From: Treponema sp.
Lineage (GTDB): Bacteria > Spirochaetota > Spirochaetia > Treponematales > Treponemataceae
DNA: 64,000 nucleotides
Direction of reading: 5' to 3'
Assembly (NCBI GenBank): GCA_017469785.1
Contig: JAFUFU010000044.1
Coordinates: 1-64,000 of the forward strand
Below, piece by piece: positions 58,499 to 64,000 of this stretch. Under the pieces are notes generated by a model that was given only the letters and a program-made list of their open reading frames with translations, had not been told where the DNA came from and did not search any database. The position numbers and the translations under genes were made by a program. The first letter of the stretch is position 1. Every line of letters starts with the position of its first letter.

Positions 58499-59839
58499 TT
58501 AATTATAACGCAAAAAAGCCTTTCGATAAATACTGATGAAATAAATCGTTTCAAAAATTGCGGTGATGCCCCAGCTGAATACATATAAAAGGAAAAGAGA
58601 TTCGATTGTCTTAAAGTGAGCAAAAATCGTGTAAACCCAGGCGATTCGGAAAAGGCAGGAGCCAAAAAAAACGAAGACTGAGGGAATAAGGGTTTTGCCC
58701 AGCCCCCGGCAGGCCGCTATCGCCGTGTCCATAAAGGCTGAGACGCAGTAAGAAAATGCCATGATTTTTGTGCGGCGAAGGGCCATCTCAAGGACAGCCT
58801 CGTCGCTAGTAAAGAGCATGAGCGTTTCCCGCCCAAAGAAGAACAAAAGAATTCCCAGGATAAGGCCGATTCCGAAGGAAAAAGCAAGGGAGGCAAAAAA
58901 GGATTTTTTGACCCGGCTCTGGAGATTTGCCCCGTAATTCTGGGCGATGAAAGTTGAGCAGGCGATATAAAAGCCCGCCATCATATTATAAATGAGGGGA
59001 TCGATGTTTGCGCTGGCGGAATTTCCTGCCACCATCACCGAATCAAAGGAATTCACGCCGATTTGCACGAAGACATTGGCAAAGGCAAAAATCGCGTTCT
59101 GTAATCCGGCAGGAAGCCCCACCGAAAGCAATTTAAGGCATTTTCCCCTCTCGATTTTAAGCAAGCGGAAAGAAAAATGAAGCTCGTCTTTGCGGCAAAT
59201 CAAAAAAATCATAATGAGGATTGCCGAAATGTACTGGGAAATCACCGTGGCAAAAGCGATTCCCCGCACGCCCATACCAAAGGCAATGACGAAAAGCAAA
59301 TCTAAAATCACATTGAAAATGCCGGCCAGAAGCAGGAAATATAGGGGCTTTTTGGTGTCGCCGGCCGCAGAGAAAATGCCGTTTCCCAGATTGTAGATAG
59401 CGCTGGCCGGCATGGAAAGCATGTAAATCTTAAAATAAAGAATAGCGTCGTCAAGAAGGTCGGGCTTTGTGTTCATGGCGGAAAGAATTGGTCGGGCAAA
59501 AATAATACCTGCCAAAAGCAAAATTACGCCGGAGGAAAAGCAGAGAATGGCCGCCGTGTGGATGGTTTCCGAGAGGGATTTTTTGTCTTTCGCACCGATG
59601 TAGTAGGCACAAATCGAGTTCACGCCGCTTCCCAAGCCCATCAAAAGCCCCACGAAAAGAAAAAGCAGCTGGGGAGTTGAGCCCACCGCCCCTAAGGCAT
59701 GAGTTCCCGCAAAATGCCCCGCCACAGAAATGTCCACCATGCTAAAAAGCACTTGCAGAAGGTTTGTGCAGACAAGGGGAAGAGAAAAGCGAATCATGTT
59801 GCGGGAAATTGAGCCTGATGTAAGAGAGAGCTGTCGCAT
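58499..59839 (-). CDS. MATE-family multidrug/sodium exporter
   Basis: A 446-residue protein with twelve hydrophobic segments in two similar halves. Landmarks: LTSGSISRNMIRFSLPLVCT, GTHALGAVGSTPQLLFLFVG, GLGSGVNSICAYYIGAKDKK and LLFFFGRETLMLFTSDEAVL. The family exports cationic compounds using Na+ or H+ gradients, in the inner membrane. The Arg/Asp residues used for coupling could not be checked by eye. It starts within a few bases of pth (stop overlaps by spacing of 3), so the group mazG-pth-MATE may share a transcript. The 330 bases upstream hold repeats and the sigma factor's promoter. Confidence 0.9.
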   Translation of the reverse strand: MRQLSLTSGSISRNMIRFSLPLVCTNLLQVLFSMVDISVAGHFAGTHALGAVGSTPQLLFLFVGLLMGLGSGVNSICAYYIGAKDKKSLSETIHTAAILCFSSGVILLLAGIIFARPILSAMNTKPDLLDDAILYFKIYMLSMPASAIYNLGNGIFSAAGDTKKPLYFLLLAGIFNVILDLLFVIAFGMGVRGIAFATVISQYISAILIMIFLICRKDELHFSFRLLKIERGKCLKLLSVGLPAGLQNAIFAFANVFVQIGVNSFDSVMVAGNSASANIDPLIYNMMAGFYIACSTFIAQNYGANLQSRVKKSFFASLAFSFGIGLILGILLFFFGRETLMLFTSDEAVLEMALRRTKIMAFSYCVSAFMDTAIAACRGLGKTLIPSVFVFFGSCLFRIAWVYTIFAHFKTIESLFLLYVFSWGITAIFETIYFISIYRKAFLRYN

Positions 59840-59988
59840 GAGAAGATTCTAGTGAGATTTAGAAAAAATGGCAAAGGGAGCCTCTTGTACCTGATAAATT
59901 GATGTGTAAAAATGACCCAAAATTTATTCACAGGGAAGCCGTTGTGTATTTTTGACCCGATTTTTCTGCCCGCCTGCGATGCTTCCAC

Positions 59989-60119
59989 GGGCTAGGGATT
60001 GGAGCACCGCGCGGAGCGCGTTCCGAAGCGAAGGAATTCCGACTTTTGTCGGAATGACTGAGCGTAGGAATGGAGCGCTTTGCGCGGAAGTGCGGAAAGC
60101 CCGACCCTGCGAAGCAGGG
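59989..60119. repeat. Palindrome-rich intergenic repeat
   Basis: Includes ATTCCGAC-TTTT-GTCGGAAT (60036-60055), CCCTGC-GAA-GCAGGG (60105-60119), and outer GGGCT (59989-59993) / AAGCCC (60097-60102) arms with several GCGC words between. No ORF. It lies between the MATE and sigma factor genes. Confidence 0.65.
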
Positions 60120-60171
60120 AAGCCCCCATATATTTATGAATTATGCATTTTCTATTATAAATTAAGAAATC

Positions 60172-60188
60172 TTGGCACGATTCTTGCT
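60172..60188 (+). promoter_or_regulatory. Sigma-54 (RpoN) -24/-12 promoter
   Basis: TTGGCACGATTCTTGCT matches the consensus TGGCACG-N4-TTGCW exactly; the invariant GG (60174-60175) and GC (60186-60187) are 10 bases apart as required. The predicted start is near 60199, giving a 30-base leader with CAGGAGAC before the sigma factor ATG at 60229. A pair of direct repeats TGTGTA-N4-TGACCC lies at 59903-59918 and 59943-59958, 40 bases apart, at a distance where enhancer-binding activators act. Confidence 0.85.
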
Positions 60189-60228
60189 AAATATTTCGTG
60201 TAAACAGTCATTTTTACAGGAGACGGCA

Positions 60229-61065
60229 ATGAAATACAACGACGAGACAATGGACGCTTACTTGAAAGATTTGAACAGAATCCCGCTTTTGACCGCGGAT
60301 GAAGAAAAAGATTTGGCTGTTAAGGCGGCTACTGGCTCTAAGGTGGCAAAAAACAAGCTGGTGAACGCCAATCTCCGCTTTGTCGTTGCCATTGCAAAGA
60401 CCTACCAGAACCGCGGATTTGAGCTCATGGACTTAATCAGCGAGGGAAATATCGGTCTCATTGCGGCTGTTGACCACTTTGATGTGTCAAAAGGATACAA
60501 ATTTATTTCTTATGCAGTTTGGTGGATCCGCCAGAGCATCCAGAAAGCCCTGAGCGACAGAAGTCGGGCAATCCGCTTGCCTTCAAACAAGGTGAACGAA
60601 CTTTACCAGATTGAAAAAGCCCGCACTCTCGTGGAAAGCGACAAGGCAGAAGAAGAGCAGACAAAAGAAATCGCAAAGATTTTGGGCATGAAGACAAGTT
60701 ATGTCCGCGATTTGCTCAACTTCAACCGTGATATGATCAGCCTTGACGCTCCAATTGATGCAGAAAAAGGCGGCGCTGTATTCGGTGACACTTTCCGTGA
60801 CGAAATCAACCCCACACCAGAGCAGGAAGCTCTTACAAGCGCCCTCAAAGACGATGTTGACGGAGCCCTCAAGACCTTGAAGCCAAAGGCAGAGCGTGTT
60901 TTGCGTATGCGCTACGGCTTGAACGGCTACAAGCCAATGTCTCTCAAAGAAATCGGAGACGAATGCGGCCTTACAAAAGAGCGAATCCGCCAGATTGAGA
61001 AAAGTGCCGTCCAGACCCTCCAGTCGCCTTCACGAAGAAGACGGCTGGAAGCTTATGTAGCTTAG
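60229..61065 (+). CDS. Sigma-70-family RNA polymerase sigma factor (group 2-like)
   Basis: 278 residues from the ATG reading MKYNDETMDAYLKDLNRIPL, with CAGGAGAC upstream. Region 1.2 (AYLKDLNRIPLLTADEEKDL), region 2 (VNANLRFVVAIAKTYQNRGF, LMDLISEGNIGLIAAVDHFD, YAVWWIRQSIQKALSDRSRA), region 3 and region 4 with the helix-turn-helix (SLKEIGDECGLTKERIRQIE). There is no long region 1.1, so it is shorter than a primary RpoD, but it lies within the RpoD/RpoS-type group. The sigma-54 promoter upstream makes it the output of an RpoN cascade. Downstream intergenic repeats probably end the transcript. Confidence 0.93.
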   Translation: MKYNDETMDAYLKDLNRIPLLTADEEKDLAVKAATGSKVAKNKLVNANLRFVVAIAKTYQNRGFELMDLISEGNIGLIAAVDHFDVSKGYKFISYAVWWIRQSIQKALSDRSRAIRLPSNKVNELYQIEKARTLVESDKAEEEQTKEIAKILGMKTSYVRDLLNFNRDMISLDAPIDAEKGGAVFGDTFRDEINPTPEQEALTSALKDDVDGALKTLKPKAERVLRMRYGLNGYKPMSLKEIGDECGLTKERIRQIEKSAVQTLQSPSRRRRLEAYVA

Positions 61066-61069
61066 CCTG

Positions 61070-61265
61070 AATGTCGAGTTTATCCCTATATAAAGGCAAA
61101 AAATGCGTCCACTACCAGGAAAGCGCGGTATTTCGCCACGGTTGAGGGTAAGAGGAATCCGACTGCGCTCACTTCGTTCGCTTGCGAACCCTCAAAGTGG
61201 CTCAAAACCGCTTTCTTTCCTTCCCGTTCCCGCATTTTTTGGACAGTTTTCAGAAACTCGACATT
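61070..61265. repeat. Large fold-back element 1
   Basis: Ends AATGTCGAGTTT (61070-61081) and AAACTCGACATT (61254-61265), perfect inverted terminal repeats. Inside, CAAAAAATGCG pairs with CGCATTTTTTG and TTGAGGGT with ACCCTCAA. The whole 196 bases can fold into one long imperfect hairpin. The 127-codon frame running across it is rejected. Confidence 0.75.
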
Positions 61266-61295
61266 CATTTCCTTTCTACAAATAAGGTGCAAGAG

Positions 61296-61481
61296 GAAAG
61301 TCGAGTTTTGCTTGCAGAGTTGTGTAAAAACAGACGCGAAGCAAGGTTCGGGCACGAAACTCAATTTGTGCGTGCGAGCGTAGCGAGTCAGATACCTTAT
61401 ACGCACAACCTTGAGTTTCATGTGCACGGTTCTTGCTGGAAGTCTGTTTTTGTGGTTGCCAATCAATCAAAACTCGACATT
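61296..61481. repeat. Large fold-back element 2 (related ends)
   Basis: Begins GTCGAGTTT (61300-61308) and ends AAACTCGACATT (61470-61481), the same terminal word as element 1. Inside, TAAAAACAGAC / GTCTGTTTTTG, GAAACTCAA / TTGAGTTTC and GTGCGT / ACGCAC pair. The two elements are tandem and only about 30 bases apart. Confidence 0.7.
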
Positions 61482-61490
61482 TAGTGTAGC

Positions 61491-63824
61491 TTAATTTAAG
61501 CTTGTTACAAAAGAAAATGCTTCAGATCTCGCTTCCATCATGATTTTTTCGTCACGGGCGAGATTTGCTATTTTAAAGGCAAGTTCTCCGCTTTGGGCCG
61601 TACCGGTGATTTCGCCGGGGCCGCGCAGGCGCAAATCTTCCTCGGCGATTTTAAATCCGTCGGTGGTCTCGTGCAGGGCTTTCATTCGCTCGATTCCGTT
61701 TTCGGTGATGTTAGCCCGGTAAATCAAAAAACAGTAGGACTGAACGCTTCCCCGCCCAACACGCCCGCGAAGCTGATGCAGGGCGGCAAGACCGAATCTG
61801 TCTGCCTGCTCGATGACCATGCAGGTGGCATTGGGCACATCTACGCCAACTTCCACGACGGTGGTTGCCACCAGCACTTGAATTTTATTCTCCCTGAAAT
61901 CCTGTAAAATGCGGTTCTGCTCTTCCTCATCGACTTTTGAGTGAATCAGGGCGCACTTGAAATTGGGATAAACCTGATTTTGCAGGAATTCAAAGCTTTC
62001 CTCGGCTGATTTGAGCGGTGATTTCTGTTTTCCGAAGGAGTCAGTGCCGAATTCTCCTTGGTCAGAATCCATGTTCCCTTCGATTGCGGGATAAACAAAA
62101 TAAGCCTGATGACCAGTGTTCAGTTCTTTTCTCACGGCTTCGTAGGCATTGCGCTCGTTGCCCGCTTTTGTAAGATAAGTGATTACGGGCTTTCGTCCCT
62201 GTGGCATGGTGTGAATGGTGCGGACATCAAGGTCGCCGAAGACTGTGAGTGCCAGCGTTTGGGGAATGGGGGTCGCGCTCATCATCAGAAGATTTGGCTC
62301 ACGGAAAGGCGGCTGGGCGAATTTGTCCGTGGCGACGACAGAAGTGCGGCCCTTGTCAAGAATTGCCGAACGCTGCATGACGCCGAATCGGTGCTGCTCG
62401 TCGATGACTGCAAGGGCAAGGTCGTGATACTGAACATTTTTTGAAAAAAGGGCGTGGGTGCCGATTACGAGATTGATTTCGCCTTTTTTGAGGGCAGAAA
62501 GAAGATTATCCCGCCCCTTTTTCTTGATGTTGCCTGTAAGGTAAGCGACGCTGACCCCCACGGCTTCAAGCTGCTTGGCGGCATTTTCGGCGTGCTGGCG
62601 GGCAAGGAGTTCCGTTGGAGCCATTAAAGCCACTTGTCCGCCGTAGTCAATCACCCGCAGGGCTGCAAAAAAGGAAACCAGCGTTTTTCCAGAGCCGACA
62701 TCGCCTTGCAGAAGGGTGCGCATTGAATAGTGTGGGGAGGGGAACGTCGGTTCAGGCATAGCCTTCACCGAGACTCGCTCAAAACCTGTCTCACAGGTTT
62801 TGACGGCTATGCCGTCGCTCCCTACCCCCTTCTCTCCCACTTCGTTGGTCGCTACCCCCTCTCCTAAGGGGCGCTGCCCCTTAAAATCCCCGCTTGCAAA
62901 TCCGTAGTTTCTGTCGATGTCCTCGTTCATCAGGGCAATTACGCTCATCTGGTCGCTCGTGAGTTTGTATGGAAGCCGGGCAAGAAGATTTTTCTGCCTC
63001 GTGGAAAGATTGGCGGCAAATTCTTCTTGGGAAAACTGCTTTTGCTGGCTTTCCGCGGAATCCAGCTCGATTTTTGGAAGCTTTCCCCGGTGAGCGATTG
63101 CCCGCTCGCCCAGAGTTTTTTGGAACAAGAAAAGCTCTTCAAAGACCAGAGAGTTTCTCGCCCCGATTGCCTCGCTCAAAGTCTTGGGAAAGTGAATCTG
63201 GCGGAGGGCGTCTTTTTTGGAAAGGAGATGTCGTTTTTCGATGATTTCTTCCGGTAAGTCGTTTTCAAGCCCCAGGCAAAATTGATTGAAAGCCACCTGC
63301 ACTGTCTTGCTGATGATTTTACTGGTCAGACCTTCGGTGAGGGAATAGACAGGAAAAACCCGGCTATTAGGAACGGCGATTCCCTCAAAGGCATCAAGAT
63401 TTCCGCCGTCAGCGATTTTTGAAAGCTCAAAGGAAGTGGACTGGTATTTTCCGAACTTGACCTCGCATTTTGCGCTAAGGGCGACAATCTGCCCCACCGG
63501 ATGAGTTTTTTCAAGGAAAGCCCTGCCAAAAGCGGCCAGCTCCACCTTGCCAGTGCCGTCCGTGGCAATCAGCTTTAAGGTTTTCATGCGTCCGTAGCCG
63601 AACCATTCATGACCGACAATCTGGGCAATCGTGTGAATCTTCCCGGTCTGATTTTGAAGGCTCTGGGCAATGGTGATTTTTTGGGTGCGGTCTTCGTAAT
63701 CCCTCGGATAAAACTGGAGCAAGTCAGAAATAGTAAAAATATTGAGGCGGGCGAAAAGAGCCTGCTTAGCCGCGCCGATTCCCGGCAGAGAAGAAATCGA
63801 ATTGTTCAGTTCCGTTAGATGCAT
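61491..63824 (-). CDS. recG: ATP-dependent DNA helicase RecG
   Basis: A 777-residue superfamily 2 helicase, longer than the usual 690. The N-terminal wedge domain has SSLPGIGAAKQALFARLNIF, PRDYEDRTQKITIAQSLQNQ and the OB-like strands that follow. Motor motifs: LLQGDVGSGKTLVSFFAALR (Walker A, 374-381), LAVIDEQHRFGVMQR (DEQH), LMMSATPIPQTLALTVFGDL, VVEVGVDVPNATCMVIEQAD and RGRVGRGSVQSYCFLIYRAN. It remodels stalled forks and Holliday junctions. The extra residues 308-366, inserted just before Walker A, are encoded by repeat DNA shared with uvrC. The insert sits in the loop feeding the ATP site, so the protein is probably still active. Confidence 0.96.
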   Translation of the reverse strand: MHLTELNNSISSLPGIGAAKQALFARLNIFTISDLLQFYPRDYEDRTQKITIAQSLQNQTGKIHTIAQIVGHEWFGYGRMKTLKLIATDGTGKVELAAFGRAFLEKTHPVGQIVALSAKCEVKFGKYQSTSFELSKIADGGNLDAFEGIAVPNSRVFPVYSLTEGLTSKIISKTVQVAFNQFCLGLENDLPEEIIEKRHLLSKKDALRQIHFPKTLSEAIGARNSLVFEELFLFQKTLGERAIAHRGKLPKIELDSAESQQKQFSQEEFAANLSTRQKNLLARLPYKLTSDQMSVIALMNEDIDRNYGFASGDFKGQRPLGEGVATNEVGEKGVGSDGIAVKTCETGFERVSVKAMPEPTFPSPHYSMRTLLQGDVGSGKTLVSFFAALRVIDYGGQVALMAPTELLARQHAENAAKQLEAVGVSVAYLTGNIKKKGRDNLLSALKKGEINLVIGTHALFSKNVQYHDLALAVIDEQHRFGVMQRSAILDKGRTSVVATDKFAQPPFREPNLLMMSATPIPQTLALTVFGDLDVRTIHTMPQGRKPVITYLTKAGNERNAYEAVRKELNTGHQAYFVYPAIEGNMDSDQGEFGTDSFGKQKSPLKSAEESFEFLQNQVYPNFKCALIHSKVDEEEQNRILQDFRENKIQVLVATTVVEVGVDVPNATCMVIEQADRFGLAALHQLRGRVGRGSVQSYCFLIYRANITENGIERMKALHETTDGFKIAEEDLRLRGPGEITGTAQSGELAFKIANLARDEKIMMEARSEAFSFVTSLN
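62727..62903 (-). repeat. In-frame repeat insertion inside recG
   Basis: Translated as VATNEVGEKG (module A) then VGSDGIAVKTCETGFERVS (module B), then a tail with Pro residues. Module B (62768-62829, plus coordinates) matches uvrC 28100-28161 at 59 of 62 bases. A short hairpin AAGGGG-CGCTG-CCCCTT marks one edge (62866-62882). Confidence 0.88.
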
Positions 63825-63889
63825 TGCAAGCTCCTGCTGCGGCTACTTTCTGTATCTAAAAGGTCAAAACTCGAAATTGAACCTAAAAA

Positions 63890-64000
63890 TTAAAACGGGA
63901 TAAGTGAAATCAATCTTCCAAGAATCTGGAGAACATAGGCAATCAAGACGGCACAGACGATGACCGTAATAAGCGAAGTGACCAGCGCTTTTACAAAAGA
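63890..64000 (-). CDS. YggT-family membrane protein, 3' end only
   Basis: The last 36 codons (SFVKALVTSLITVIVCAVLI, then AYVLQILGRLISLIPF and stop) are one hydrophobic helix ending LISLIPF, the usual C-terminus of YggT-type proteins that sit near cell-division or pyrroline-5-carboxylate reductase genes. The rest lies beyond the window. The gap 63825-63889 before recG shows no gene. Confidence 0.6.
   Translation of the reverse strand, partial: SFVKALVTSLITVIVCAVLIAYVLQILGRLISLIPF

Noticed and set aside
61086..61466. A 126-codon minus-strand frame across the fold-back elements
   Set aside because: The frame is read through inverted repeats; the translation is Arg/Phe-rich without domains and there is no ribosome site.
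1..64000. tRNA, rRNA and CRISPR arrays
   Set aside because: I scanned intergenic gaps for cloverleaf-like acceptor/T-loop words (GGTTCGA) and for regular 25-40 base repeats with spacers and found none.

Overview
The window looks like chromosomal DNA of a treponeme-like spirochaete, probably a host-associated Treponema. I infer this from gene content and style, not from a search. The evidence is many lipoproteins with short lipoboxes, a CHASE2 adenylate cyclase beside FecR and beta-barrel genes, a very large Ig-repeat lipoprotein, TPR and LamG/FN3 proteins, and housekeeping genes (mnmG, murJ, uvrC, recG, mazG, pth, clpP) with lineage-specific insertions. No rRNA, tRNA, CRISPR array, transposase or integrase gene was found.

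Layout. 1-3.0 kb: the end of an aldo/keto reductase, then a minus-strand sensor kinase / response regulator / membrane protein operon. 3.0-9.5 kb: an accessory region. An AT-rich segment lies between two perfect 61-bp direct repeats (2994-3054 and 4902-4962). It holds an orphan nuclease-like ORF, a lipoprotein, gene debris and a HigBA module whose toxin has an internal deletion. It is followed by a 5'-truncated hydrolase, a wrecked VOC gene, two acetyltransferases, a Cys-rich protein of unknown function, a RhuM fragment and small lipoproteins. 9.6-16.3 kb: mnmG, an adenosine/adenine deaminase, pepF and murJ. 16.3-17.4 kb: a probable type I toxin-antitoxin pair placed back to back with a VapBC-like pair, with overlapping divergent promoters. 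17.4-21.1 kb: a membrane/envelope cluster (P-loop, coiled-coil secreted, DUF805, YccF and HTH proteins). 21.3-30.8 kb: aminopeptidase P, a TPR giant, a LamG/FN3 protein, uvrC, a diguanylate cyclase and a PII-like protein. 30.9-36.4 kb: a complete RND tripartite efflux operon. 36.5-46.4 kb: one ~3300-residue lipoprotein with its own promoter and operator-like palindromes. 46.6-52.2 kb: a CHASE2 adenylate cyclase divergent from a three-gene envelope operon that ends in a FecR-domain protein. 52.2-59.8 kb: a lipoprotein, phosphoesterase, MBL hydrolase, DbpA-type RNA-binding protein, GNAT, clpP, mazG, pth and a MATE exporter. 60-61 kb: a sigma-70-family factor preceded by a textbook sigma-54 (-24/-12) promoter. 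61.5-63.8 kb: recG, then the 3' end of a YggT-family gene.

The most unusual signals are these. (1) The same palindromic repeat is inserted in the same reading frame inside both uvrC and recG, with a compensatory base-pair change in its hairpin, much like Rickettsia palindromic elements. (2) A 28-residue holin-like toxin ORF faces a short antisense RNA with its own promoter and terminator, and inverted repeats predict pairing of the toxin mRNA ends. (3) A sigma-54 promoter drives a second sigma factor, resembling the Borrelia RpoN-RpoS cascade. (4) Several large fold-back elements occupy intergenic spaces. (5) The 61-bp repeats flank an AT-rich cassette.

All assignments come from reading the sequence and remembered family motifs. 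No database search, RNA folding or composition calculation was run.
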